Shown in pieces: positions 1 to 7,200 of a stretch of DNA of 15,817 nucleotides. The stretch's first letter is position 1. Every line of letters starts with the position of its first letter. The notes beneath the pieces were generated by a model, which searched no databases, was not told the DNA's origin, and saw only the letters and a list, made by a program, of their open reading frames with translations. This DNA comes from an uncultured Collinsella sp. (GTDB taxonomy: Bacteria > Actinomycetota > Coriobacteriia > Coriobacteriales > Coriobacteriaceae): contig CABUTN010000037.1 of the NCBI GenBank assembly GCA_902494565.1, positions 1 through 15,817 on the forward strand. Reading direction: 5' to 3'. The position numbers and the translations under genes are program-made.

Positions 1-1293
1 AAGACCGGTAGCGGCTTTGACCTGCCGATAGCCATTGCGGTGCTTGCGGCCGATGGGCAGATTCCCCGCGACAGTCTCGACCGCTGCCTCATTGCCGGCG
101 AGCTCGGCTTGGATGGCACGGTGCTTCCCGTCAAGGGCGAGGTGGCGTTCCAACTGCTGGCTCGCGACATGGGATTGTCTTTTATCGCCGGTAGGTCCGA
201 CCAGCATGTTCCGCTTGCGGGGGTCGACTGCGGTTTTATCGACCATCTGTCACAGCTTGCCCACGGTATGGGCGAGGCGGCTCGGCATTATTTGGATTCT
301 GAAGTGCTGGAGGCCACCTTTGAACCTGAGCTCGATTATGCCGACGTGTTGGGGCAGGAGGTCGCCAAGCGCGGCATAGCGCTTGCGGCGGCAGGGGAGC
401 TGGGCTTGCTTATGATCGGGTCTCCGGGATCGGGCAAGACCATGCTTGCGCGCCGCATGACGGGGATCTTGCCCGAGCTTTCCGTCGAGGATCAACAGGA
501 GGCGCTGTGCATCCATTCGGTCTTGGGTGAGAGCATCGATGGTCTGCTTGCAGGGCATCGGCCGTTTCGAAGCCCCCATCACAGCATTTCGACAGCGGGC
601 CTTATTGGCGGAGGGCGCCCGGTGCATCCGGGCGAGATCAGCCTTGCCCATGGCGGCGTGCTCTTTTTGGACGAGCTTGCCGAGTTTCCCACCGGTGTGT
701 TGCAGACGCTCAGGCAGCCTATCGAGCGCGGCTATGTCAGGATCGTGCGCGTCGACGGCGCCTTTACGTTTCCCTCTCGCTTTCAGCTGCTTGCGGCGAG
801 CAATCCCTGCCCCTGCGGCTTTTTGGGCGATCGCGAGGTTCCGTGTCGTTGCTCGGCATCGATGGTCGAGCGCTATCGGTCCAAGCTGCGCGGGCCCTTG
901 GCCGACCGCATCGACCTGATGATCGACGTGACCCGCCCCGATCCGCAGGTGATTATCGAGGGCGCCGAGGGCATGTCGTCGGCCGAGCTTCGCGACTATG
1001 TTGTCCACGGTAGGGCTTTTCGTGCCTGGCGCGAGTCCCGTATGGACAATGCGGATGCCGAGGCCGAGGACGATGAGTCACGGTCCATTGACGGTGTCGT
1101 GTCGACCTTTGCACTCGACGAGGCCGCCGAGAAATGCGTGCTCGGCCTGTCGAAGCGCACGCATCTCACGGGGCGCGGCATCGTGCGCCTGGTTCGCATT
1201 GCGCGCACGATCGCAGATGTCGCCGAGAGCGAGCAAGTGACGCAGGACCACGTGCTCGAGGCGGCGATGTACCAAGGAAGGAGGGACCAATGA
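1..1293 (+). CDS. comM: YifB/ComM-family AAA+ ATPase (Mg-chelatase-like), 5' end cut by window
   Basis: The frame is open from base 1 and its first residues (KTGSGFDLPIAIAVLAA) are internal to the family, so the start lies upstream. About 430 residues are present; family members are about 500, so roughly 70-80 are missing. The GTG at 40 is not the start. Numbering from base 1, the Walker A motif GSPGSGKT is at 140-147, the Walker B region GGVLFLDELAEF at 218-229, and a four-cysteine NPCPCG...CRC cluster at 270, 272, 282 and 284. These are hallmarks of the family. In naturally competent Gram-negative bacteria ComM is a hexameric helicase that promotes branch migration during integration of incoming DNA; in other bacteria the role is less certain. 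The next gene is dprA, also a transformation gene, and the two overlap (ATGA), which suggests translational coupling. Family assignment is firm; a role in transformation here is inference. Confidence 0.93.
   Translation, partial: KTGSGFDLPIAIAVLAADGQIPRDSLDRCLIAGELGLDGTVLPVKGEVAFQLLARDMGLSFIAGRSDQHVPLAGVDCGFIDHLSQLAHGMGEAARHYLDSEVLEATFEPELDYADVLGQEVAKRGIALAAAGELGLLMIGSPGSGKTMLARRMTGILPELSVEDQQEALCIHSVLGESIDGLLAGHRPFRSPHHSISTAGLIGGGRPVHPGEISLAHGGVLFLDELAEFPTGVLQTLRQPIERGYVRIVRVDGAFTFPSRFQLLAASNPCPCGFLGDREVPCRCSASMVERYRSKLRGPLADRIDLMIDVTRPDPQVIIEGAEGMSSAELRDYVVHGRAFRAWRESRMDNADAEAEDDESRSIDGVVSTFALDEAAEKCVLGLSKRTHLTGRGIVRLVRIARTIADVAESEQVTQDHVLEAAMYQGRRDQ
1275..1285 (+). promoter_or_regulatory. 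Strong ribosome binding site for dprA
   Basis: AGGAAGGAGGG lies inside the end of comM, 4 nt before the ATG at 1290 and 7 nt before a second in-frame ATG at 1293. It supports a start here, well downstream of the 5' limit of the open frame (1134). It does not decide between the two adjacent ATGs. Confidence 0.7.
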
Positions 1294-2225
1294 TGGCCGA
1301 GGGGACCTTCGAGCTGCATCCAGGTGACGCGTTGTATCCCGAGACCGTTTTGGAGCTTTCTGATGTACCTCAGACGCTCTATGTGCGCGGCAACCCCGAG
1401 GCGCTTTCGACGCCCGCGCTCTCCATCATCGGCGCGCGAAAGGCCTCGCCGTATGGTCTTGCCGTGGCAGAGCTTGCGGCAAAGGTGGCGGTCGAGGCGG
1501 GAGTGACGGTTGTTTCGGGCGGCGCGGTCGGTTGTGACCAGGCCTCGGGTTGGGCTGCGGTCAACGCCGGCGGCAAACACGTCGTGGTGCTGGGGACGGG
1601 CGCCGACGTGGTCTACCCGCGTTCGAGCGCGGGGCTTATTACTCGCACGCTCGATACGGGTGGCGCGGTCGTGTCGATCTCTCCGTGGGGCATGGGTCCG
1701 CGCAAGTTTGCCTTTCCGCGCCGGAATCGCGTGATCGCGGCCCTGTCGCAAGCCCTCTTTGTATCCGAGGCAGGTATGCCTTCCGGGACGTTTTCCACAG
1801 CCGAGGCTGCTATGGATTTGGGGCGCGAACTTCTTGCCGTGCCGGGGTCGATCCTATCGCCCGAGTCGCGTGGCACGAATTACCTCATTGCGAACGGTGC
1901 CTGCTGCATCATCGACGAGGAATCTATCGAGATGGCAATCTCGCGAATCTACGGCACCCTGCGCTACTCTCGCCCCGATGCTCCCGGCATTGCCGACCTG
2001 GATCCAACGCAGCAGACCGTGATGCATGCGCTCATCGCCTCTCCGCTCAAGGTCGACGACATCGCGGCGCTCGTCTCGCTCGATGCTGTCGGCGTACTCA
2101 AACTCTTGGGTTCGCTTGAACTCGAGGGCCTTATCGAGCGCATGATGGATGGAAGGTATGCGCCCTCCAAGTTTGCCCTTCACGCCCAGACGCCCTTCGG
2201 TCACAATGGAAAACGTGTCAATTAG
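1290..2225 (+). CDS. dprA: DNA-processing protein DprA (Smf family), short form
   Basis: DprA binds incoming single-stranded DNA in the cytoplasm and loads RecA on it during natural transformation. The protein has 311 residues from ATG 1290 (310 from ATG 1293). The Rossmann-like core shows GAR (48-50, usually GSR), VVSGGAVGCDQ (75-84), VLGTGADVVYP (100-110), FPRRNRVIAALS (142-153) and AVPGSI (183-188). A winged-helix C-terminal domain spans about 238-293. The N-terminal SAM-like domain found in longer members (about 360-380 residues) is absent. The usual SGLARGID...AH segment reads SGGAVGCDQASGWAA, a clear departure in a conserved ssDNA-binding loop. The start overlaps the comM stop by 4 nt, and trmFO follows after 14 nt. 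Family assignment is firm; competence in this organism is not shown by the window. Confidence 0.92.
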   Translation: MMAEGTFELHPGDALYPETVLELSDVPQTLYVRGNPEALSTPALSIIGARKASPYGLAVAELAAKVAVEAGVTVVSGGAVGCDQASGWAAVNAGGKHVVVLGTGADVVYPRSSAGLITRTLDTGGAVVSISPWGMGPRKFAFPRRNRVIAALSQALFVSEAGMPSGTFSTAEAAMDLGRELLAVPGSILSPESRGTNYLIANGACCIIDEESIEMAISRIYGTLRYSRPDAPGIADLDPTQQTVMHALIASPLKVDDIAALVSLDAVGVLKLLGSLELEGLIERMMDGRYAPSKFALHAQTPFGHNGKRVN

Positions 2226-2239
2226 AAAGGTGTTTGCAG

Positions 2240-3577
2240 ATGCAGTTCGATCAGGTGACGGTTATTGGTGGCGGTCTGGCGGGTTCGGAATGCGCGATCC
2301 AGCTGGCAGACCGCGGGTTTGCCGTAAAGCTGTGCGAGATGCGCCCCCAGGTGAGCTCCCCGGCTCACCATACCGATCACCTGGCAGAGCTCGTCTGCTC
2401 CAATTCGTTTAAGTCGACCCGTCCGGATTCCGCGGCTGGTTTGCTGAAGGCCGAGCTTGAGCGCATGGGTTCAGTCCTGCTCGATTGCGCCCATCGCGCC
2501 GCTGTTCCCGCCGGTGGTGCCTTGGCGGTCGACCGCGTCAAGTTTTCCGAGCTTGTCGAGGCCGAGGTTGCCGCCCGTCCCAATATCGAGATCATTCACG
2601 GCGAGGTCACGCAGATTCCCGAGGGTCACGTGGTCATTGCCGCCGGTCCCTTGTGCTCGCCGGCGCTGAGCGAAGAGGTCGTGAAGCTCGTCGGTGGCGA
2701 CGCCCTTGCGTTCTTCGATGCCGCCGCGCCGATCGTCGATGCCTCCACGCTCGATATGGACGTGCTGTTCTCGCAGTCGCGCTACGAGGAGCAGGGGAGC
2801 GGCGACTATCTCAACGCTCCGCTCAACAAGGAGGAGTACGAGGCCTTTATCGAGGCGCTTACCACGGCCGACCGCGTGGTGCTCAAGGATTTTGAGGGCG
2901 GCGATCTGTTCCAGGCCTGCCAGCCTGCCGAGGAGGTTGCACGCACCGGCAAGGACGCCATTCGCTTTGGCGCCATGAAGCCCGTCGGCCTCACCGACCC
3001 GCGTACCGGACGTCGCCCTTGGGCGGCGATTCAGCTGCGTGCCGAGAACAAGGAGAAGACCGCTTACAATCTGGTGGGCTTCCAGACCAACCTGACCTTT
3101 GGCGAGCAGAAGCGCGTCTTCCATATGGTGCCGGGCCTGGAGAACGCTGAGTTCTTCCGCTATGGTGTCATGCACCGCAATACCTTTGTTGACGCCCCAC
3201 ACGTGCTCGATGGCACCTTTGCCGTGCCCGGTACCGGCGTGCGCCTGGCCGGTCAGATCACCGGCACCGAGGGGTACATGGAAGCCGTGGCGACAGGTCT
3301 GCTCGCGGCGCTCAACACCTATGCCGAGGCTATCGGTGCCGCGGGCGTCGAGTTGCCGCGTGTGGGCGCCCTGGGTGCGCTCGTGGGCTATGCGACCGAT
3401 CCTGCCACCGTGGGCTATCAGCCCATGCATGTTAACTTTGGACTGGTGCCGCCGCTCGAGGACGGTAAGCGCCGCAGCAAGCGCGACCGCTACCAGGCCT
3501 ATGCGGACCGTGCGCTCGAGGCCCTTGATGCCTATCTGGCCACTCGCCCCGACCTGTTTGGGGGCGACCGGTCATAG
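2240..3577 (+). CDS. trmFO: Methylenetetrahydrofolate-tRNA-(uracil-5-)-methyltransferase TrmFO
   Basis: This FAD- and folate-dependent enzyme makes 5-methyluridine at position 54 in the T-loop of tRNA. The protein has 445 residues, normal for the family (about 435-450). The FAD-binding glycine motif is VIGGGLAGSE (9-18). Cys53 in LVCSNSFKS and Cys227 in FQACQP match the two catalytic cysteines known from Bacillus subtilis TrmFO (C53 and C226). FFDAAAPIVD and SRY are further family blocks. I chose ATG 2240 over TTG 2234 because AAAGG at 2226-2230 sits 9 nt upstream of 2240 and the protein then starts as family members do (MQFDQVTVIGGG). In many Firmicutes topA sits between dprA and trmFO; here it is absent. 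The stop codon overlaps the proposed xerC start. Confidence 0.96.
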   Translation: MQFDQVTVIGGGLAGSECAIQLADRGFAVKLCEMRPQVSSPAHHTDHLAELVCSNSFKSTRPDSAAGLLKAELERMGSVLLDCAHRAAVPAGGALAVDRVKFSELVEAEVAARPNIEIIHGEVTQIPEGHVVIAAGPLCSPALSEEVVKLVGGDALAFFDAAAPIVDASTLDMDVLFSQSRYEEQGSGDYLNAPLNKEEYEAFIEALTTADRVVLKDFEGGDLFQACQPAEEVARTGKDAIRFGAMKPVGLTDPRTGRRPWAAIQLRAENKEKTAYNLVGFQTNLTFGEQKRVFHMVPGLENAEFFRYGVMHRNTFVDAPHVLDGTFAVPGTGVRLAGQITGTEGYMEAVATGLLAALNTYAEAIGAAGVELPRVGALGALVGYATDPATVGYQPMHVNFGLVPPLEDGKRRSKRDRYQAYADRALEALDAYLATRPDLFGGDRS

Positions 3578-4494
3578 CTTTTGACCTGTACGACACCGTC
3601 GACTCGTTTATCGCCTATATCGCACGTGTCGAGGGACTTTCTCCCAACACGGTGACGGCCTATGGCTCGAGGCTGGAGCGCTTTGCTGCCTGGTGCGAGC
3701 GCGAGGATATCGATGCTTTTGCTGCCGACGTGCGTACCATTCGTCGCTATCTTGCCGAGCTTTCGCGTGACCAGGTGGCTCCCCGAACGCTTGCGGCGCA
3801 TCTGTCTGCCATTCGCTCGCTCTATCGGTGGATGGCTGCCGAGGGGATTGTCGAGGGTGATGCGGTCTCGGCGATCGCATCGCCCAAGCTGCCGCGTGAC
3901 CTGCCGGGCGTCCTTACGACCCAGCAGGTCGAGGCGCTGCTCAAGACGCCTGATACCTCGACGCCCGCGGGACTGCGCGATGCGGCGATGCTCGAGCTGC
4001 TCTATGCCTCGGGTGCTCGTATCTCTGAGCTCGCAGCACTCAATGTGGAGTCCATCGCTTGGTCCGAACGCACGCTGCGCCTTTGGGGCAAGGGGAGCAA
4101 AGAACGTATCGTCCCTCTGTATCGTCGTGCGCTCGAAGTGACGCGTCTCTATATTGAGGAGGGGAGGCCGGAGTTGCTCTCTCGTGCAAAGCGCCTTGAC
4201 CTCGCTACCGGGCCGCATCCGCTGCTTATATCGGCGCACGGCAATCGCATGAGCGCCGCCATGCTCCGGCGGCGGTTCCATACGCTGGCGACGCTCGCCG
4301 GCATTCCGGCCGACATCGCCCCGCATGCGATGCGCCATACCTTTGCGACCGACTTGCTCGAGGGCGGTGCGGACCTGCGCTCGGTTCAAGAGCTGCTGGG
4401 TCATGCGAGCCTGTCCACGACGCAGATCTACACGCATCTCACACCCGATCGGCTTAAGCGGGCTGTGGCTCAAGCCCATCCCCGCGGCGAATAG
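3574..4494 (+). CDS. xerC: Tyrosine recombinase XerC; 5' start non-standard
   Basis: XerC is a site-specific recombinase that resolves chromosome dimers at dif, normally with XerD. All six catalytic residues are present, numbered from an ATA at 3574: R149 (GARISEL), K173 (GKGSKER), H251 and R254 (HAMRH), H277 (LGHAS) and nucleophile Y286 (IYTH). The first ATG/GTG/TTG in frame is the GTG at 3652, giving 280 residues. In-frame codons before it encode FIAYIARVEGLSPNTV, the typical start of the SAM-like core-binding domain, so that start would cut a conserved domain. Between the upstream stop (3526-3528) and 3652 the only near-cognate starts that keep this whole block are ATA 3574 (306 aa, overlapping the trmFO stop, GGGGG 9 nt upstream) and CTG 3586 (302 aa). 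Family length is about 295-305. A recent start-codon mutation is the alternative. XerC rather than XerD is inferred from context. Confidence 0.88.
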   Translation: MAFDLYDTVDSFIAYIARVEGLSPNTVTAYGSRLERFAAWCEREDIDAFAADVRTIRRYLAELSRDQVAPRTLAAHLSAIRSLYRWMAAEGIVEGDAVSAIASPKLPRDLPGVLTTQQVEALLKTPDTSTPAGLRDAAMLELLYASGARISELAALNVESIAWSERTLRLWGKGSKERIVPLYRRALEVTRLYIEEGRPELLSRAKRLDLATGPHPLLISAHGNRMSAAMLRRRFHTLATLAGIPADIAPHAMRHTFATDLLEGGADLRSVQELLGHASLSTTQIYTHLTPDRLKRAVAQAHPRGE

Positions 4495-4543
4495 TGGCCG
4501 GCACGTCCCGCGCCGCACTCAGGTGTGTGGTTTTGATTGCGGG

Positions 4544-4572
4544 TTGGCAGGAAGATGCATTCCTGCTATCAT
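4544..4572 (+). promoter_or_regulatory. Extended -10 sigma-70-type promoter of rpsB-tsf
   Basis: The -35 box TTGGCA (4544-4549) and -10 box TATCAT (4567-4572) are separated by exactly 17 nt, and TGC directly precedes the -10 (extended -10). Transcription would start near 4579-4581, giving a leader of about 135 nt before the rpsB ATG. Such a strong promoter fits highly expressed ribosomal genes. The boxes are visible; activity is inferred. Confidence 0.72.
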
Positions 4573-4578
4573 TCATCG

Positions 4579-4713
4579 GGTTGCTTCACGGCAACATGTT
4601 TTTATCACGCACGCGCGGCTACTTCATACCGTGGTGCCCGGGCTTTGGTAGCACATGTCCGGGTTGGTTTTGGAGGATGACCCCGCGCGGAGGCAAACCA
4701 CAGGAGGTTTAAC
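4579..4713 (+). promoter_or_regulatory. Structured 5' leader of rpsB, candidate S2 autoregulatory element
   Basis: Several helices can be drawn. GTTGC 4580-4584 pairs with GCAAC 4591-4595. CGCGCGG 4612-4618 pairs perfectly with CCGCGCG 4683-4689, closing a domain. CCCGG 4637-4641 pairs with CCGGG 4659-4663. AAACC 4695-4699 pairs with GGTTT 4706-4710, and this last hairpin partly holds the Shine-Dalgarno AGGAGG (4702-4707). In E. coli S2 represses its own operon through the rpsB leader, so a similar role is plausible. I cannot say whether this matches a described leader family; the pairings were found by eye. Confidence 0.45.
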
Positions 4714-5442
4714 ATGGCTACCAAGATTAATATCCGCACCCTGCTCGAGGCCGGCTGCCACTTCGGTCACCAGACCCGTCGCTGGAACCCCAAAATGAAG
4801 CCGTTCATCTTCGGTGAGCGCAACGGCATCTACATCCTCGACCTCAAGCAGACCATCCTCGACGCCGACCAGGCCTACACCTTCGTCAAGAACGTCGCCA
4901 AGGGCGGCAACGTGCTGTTCGTCGGCACCAAGAAGCAGGCTCAGGAGGCCGTCAAGAACGCTGCTGAGCGCGCCAACATGCCTTACATCAACCAGCGTTG
5001 GCTCGGCGGTATGCTGACCAACTTCGTCACCATCCGCTCTCGCATCAACCGCATGGAGGAGCTCGAGGCCATGGTCGAGGACGGCCGCATGGCTGTTCTG
5101 CCCAAGAAGGAGCAAGCTGTTCTCGGCAAGGAGCTCACCAAGCTCCAGACCAACCTCGGTGGCGCCCGCGACATGAAGGGTCTGCCCCAGGCTCTCTTCG
5201 TCATCGACACCAAGCGCGAGGAGAACGCCATCAAGGAGGCTCAGCGCCTGAACATCCCCGTCGTCGCCCTGATCGACACCAACTCCGATCCCGACGAGGT
5301 CGAGTACGGCATCCCCTGCAACGATGACGCTATCTCCGCTGTCACCCTTATGTGCGAGCTCATGGCTGACGCCTGCCTCGCTGGCTCCGGCAAGGAGCAG
5401 GTCTCCGAGGCCGAGATGGCCGCTGAGCCCAAGGCCGAGTAA
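4714..5442 (+). CDS. rpsB: 30S ribosomal protein S2
   Basis: S2 is a small-subunit protein that binds near the head-body junction of the 30S particle together with S1 (where present) and S3. The product has 242 residues, the usual size. The N-terminal block LLEAGCHFGHQTRRWNPKMK and the later NQRWLGGMLTNF and IPVVALIDTNSDP segments are diagnostic. The C-terminal tail is acidic (SEAEMAAEPKAE). AGGAGG at 4702-4707, 6 nt before the ATG, fixes the start. Codon choice (AAG, ATC, GAG, CTC) is much more biased than in the preceding xerC, as expected for high expression. It is the first gene of an rpsB-tsf pair, 45 nt before tsf, with no hairpin seen in that gap. Confidence 0.99.
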   Translation: MATKINIRTLLEAGCHFGHQTRRWNPKMKPFIFGERNGIYILDLKQTILDADQAYTFVKNVAKGGNVLFVGTKKQAQEAVKNAAERANMPYINQRWLGGMLTNFVTIRSRINRMEELEAMVEDGRMAVLPKKEQAVLGKELTKLQTNLGGARDMKGLPQALFVIDTKREENAIKEAQRLNIPVVALIDTNSDPDEVEYGIPCNDDAISAVTLMCELMADACLAGSGKEQVSEAEMAAEPKAE

Positions 5443-5487
5443 ATCAGTCTTAGTTAATTCTTTTTCATCTCTTTGAAAGGAACCACA

Positions 5488-6357
5488 ATGGCCCAGATTA
5501 CCGCCGCTATGGTCAAGCAGCTCCGCGAGATGACCGACTCCCCGATGATGGAGTGCAAGAAGGCTCTCGTCGAGGCTGACGGCGACATGGACGCCGCTGT
5601 CGACGTTCTGCGTAAGAACGGCCTTGCCAAGGCTGCCAAGAAGGCTGGCCGTGAGACCAACGAGGGCGCTGTCGCCGCGTTCGTCTCCGAGGATGGCAAG
5701 ACCGGCGCTCTGCTCGAGCTCTCCTGCGAGACCGACTTCGTTGGCTCCAACGCCAAGTTCACCGGCTTTGCTTCCAAGGTCGCTGAGGTTGTCGCTACCA
5801 CCGAGCCTGCTGACGTCGACGCTCTGCTCGAGAAGCCGATGGGCGAGGAGACCGTTTCCTCCGAGCTCACCGAGATGATTCACATCATGGGCGAGAACAT
5901 GAAGATCTCCCGCTTCGCCGCCCGTAAGGCCGAGAACGGCGCTCTCGCTTCTTACATCCACATGGGTGGTAAGATCGGCGTCCTCGTCGAGTTTGCTTTC
6001 GAGAAGGCCGAGACCGCTCAGGCTGAGTCCTTCAAGACCTTCGCTCACGACGTTGCCCTTCAGGTTGCCGCCGTCGCCCCGATCTGCGCTACCCGCGATC
6101 AGGTTCCGGCCGAGACCGTCGAGCACGAGAAGCAGATCTACATGGCTCAGGCTGCCGAGTCCGGCAAGCCCGAGGCCATTCAGGAGAAGATGGCTGTCGG
6201 CCGTCTGGAGAAGTTCTACAAGCAGTCCGTGCTCACCGAGCAGGAGTTCATCAAGGACAGCTCCCTCACCATCAAGAAGTACGCTGAGCAGGTCTCCAAG
6301 GAGCTCGGCGACACCATTACCGTCGTTGCCTTTGACCGTCTGGTCCGTGGCGAGTAA
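5488..6357 (+). CDS. tsf: Elongation factor Ts
   Basis: EF-Ts is the guanine nucleotide exchange factor that recycles EF-Tu-GDP to EF-Tu-GTP. The product has 289 residues. A UBA-like N-terminal domain (about 1-55, with MMECKKALVEADGDMDAAV) is followed by the core motif CETDFVGSN (80-88), whose Asp-Phe pair displaces Mg2+ from EF-Tu in the known structures. The open frame extends to a TTG at 5473, but that adds only MKGTT, built from the ribosome binding site itself. GAAAGGA at 5475-5481 is 6 nt before ATG 5488, so I take the ATG. It is co-transcribed with rpsB and ends just before an intrinsic terminator. Codon use shows the same high-expression bias as rpsB. Confidence 0.99.
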   Translation: MAQITAAMVKQLREMTDSPMMECKKALVEADGDMDAAVDVLRKNGLAKAAKKAGRETNEGAVAAFVSEDGKTGALLELSCETDFVGSNAKFTGFASKVAEVVATTEPADVDALLEKPMGEETVSSELTEMIHIMGENMKISRFAARKAENGALASYIHMGGKIGVLVEFAFEKAETAQAESFKTFAHDVALQVAAVAPICATRDQVPAETVEHEKQIYMAQAAESGKPEAIQEKMAVGRLEKFYKQSVLTEQEFIKDSSLTIKKYAEQVSKELGDTITVVAFDRLVRGE

Positions 6358-6380
6358 ATAAGCTCTTGTAGCTGGTAATG

Positions 6381-6415
6381 AGCAGGCTGTGGGTTTTACT
6401 CACAGCCTGCTTTTT
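6381..6415 (+). terminator. Intrinsic terminator after rpsB-tsf
   Basis: AGCAGGCTGTG (6381-6391) pairs perfectly with CACAGCCTGCT (6401-6411). The stem can extend by one G-U and one G-C pair to a TTTTA loop, and TTTTT (6411-6415) follows. It lies 23 nt after the tsf stop and separates the ribosomal unit from the pyrH operon. Confidence 0.93.
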
Positions 6416-6436
6416 CATGGCTCTTCTTAGAGCCTT

Positions 6437-6445
6437 TGATAGAAT
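6437..6445 (+). promoter_or_regulatory. Probable extended -10 promoter of the pyrH operon
   Basis: TGATAGAAT contains TGn followed by a -10-like TAGAAT (6440-6445). It lies between the tsf terminator and pyrH, with an expected transcript start near 6452. No good -35 box is seen 16-18 nt upstream, where the sequence is about ATGGCT, so the call rests on the extended -10 and the position. Confidence 0.45.
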
Positions 6446-6462
6446 GTTGAGAGTTCAATCTA

Positions 6463-6469
6463 AAGGAGG
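6463..6469 (+). promoter_or_regulatory. Ribosome binding site fixing the TTG start of pyrH
   Basis: AAGGAGG, a full Shine-Dalgarno, is followed after 6 nt by TTG at 6476. No ATG or GTG in frame lies nearby, and the family N-terminus begins directly after this TTG. Confidence 0.8.
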
Positions 6470-6475
6470 ATCGCT

Positions 6476-7198
6476 TTGTCCGACATCCGATATAAACGCG
6501 TGCTTCTTAAGCTTTCCGGCGAAGCACTTATTGGCGACGGCCAATATGGCATCGACCCCAAGGTTACCGACCATCTTGCCAAGCAGGTCAAGGAGCTGCT
6601 CGCCGTTGGCCATGAGGTCGGCGTCGTTGTCGGCGGCGGCAATATTTTCCGCGGTATGGCCGGCGCTGCCGGTGGCATGGAGCGTGCTCAGGCCGACTAC
6701 ATGGGCATGCTGGCAACCGTTATGAACGCGCTCGCCCTGCAGGATGCCTTCGAGCATAACGATGTTCCCTGCCGCGTGATGAGCGCTATCCAGATGAACG
6801 AGATCTGCGAGCCCTATATTCGCCGTCGCGCCATCAACCACCTTTCCAAGGGCAACGTCGTTATTTTTGCCGCCGGTTCGGGCAATCCGTACTTTACGAC
6901 CGACACCGCCGCGGCTCTTCGTGCGTGCGAGATCGGCGCCGAGATTCTGATTAAAGCCACCAAGGTTGACGGCATCTACGACAAGGATCCCGTCAAGTGC
7001 GCCGATGCCGTCCGTTTTGACAAGATTACCTATCACGAGGTTCTCGTCCGCGGCCTGCAGGTTATGGATTCCACGGCTACGGCACTGTGCCAGGATAACC
7101 GTATGCCGATTTTGGTCCTCAACATCGATGGCGAGGACACCGTCAAGCGCGCGCTTTCGGGTGAGCCCGTCGGCACGCTCGTCTATCAGGAGGATTAA
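6476..7198 (+). CDS. pyrH: Uridylate kinase (UMP kinase)
   Basis: PyrH phosphorylates UMP to UDP with ATP in pyrimidine nucleotide synthesis; the bacterial enzyme is a hexamer of the amino-acid kinase fold, regulated by GTP and UTP. The product has 240 residues, exactly the typical size. Motifs in order: KLSGEAL (12-18), VVVGGGNIFRG (50-60), ADYMGMLATVMNALALQDA (73-91), TTDTAAALRA (141-150) and ATKVDGIYDKDP (161-172). The start is TTG, supported by a strong Shine-Dalgarno. It is the first gene of the operon that ends with proS, and frr starts 2 nt after its stop. pyrH-frr linkage is widespread in bacteria. Confidence 0.98.
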   Translation: MSDIRYKRVLLKLSGEALIGDGQYGIDPKVTDHLAKQVKELLAVGHEVGVVVGGGNIFRGMAGAAGGMERAQADYMGMLATVMNALALQDAFEHNDVPCRVMSAIQMNEICEPYIRRRAINHLSKGNVVIFAAGSGNPYFTTDTAAALRACEIGAEILIKATKVDGIYDKDPVKCADAVRFDKITYHEVLVRGLQVMDSTATALCQDNRMPILVLNIDGEDTVKRALSGEPVGTLVYQED

Positions 7199-7200
7199 GC

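Noticed and set aside
1134..1289. 52-residue upstream extension of dprA
   Set aside because: It overlaps comM in another frame, is Arg/His/Ala-rich like a shadow, and the strong ribosome binding site at 1275-1285 points to ATG 1290 or 1293.
4493..4534. Possible weak terminator after xerC (AGTG/CACT and CGGC/GCCG stem, TTTT downstream)
   Set aside because: The stem is only 8 bp with a two-base bulge, and the T-run is 11 nt past its end, so it does not fit an intrinsic terminator.
4677..4712. 11-codon mini-ORF (MTPRGGKPQEV) ending 1 nt before the rpsB ATG
   Set aside because: GGAGG directly touches its ATG, leaving no spacing for ribosome initiation. The sequence is better explained as leader RNA structure. 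A conserved mini-ORF in relatives would change this view.
4624..6126. 500-codon open frame on the minus strand opposite rpsB and tsf
   Set aside because: The composition is repetitive Leu/Gly/Asp/Val/Glu/His, as expected from the antisense of highly biased codons. It covers two essential genes and has no recognisable domain.
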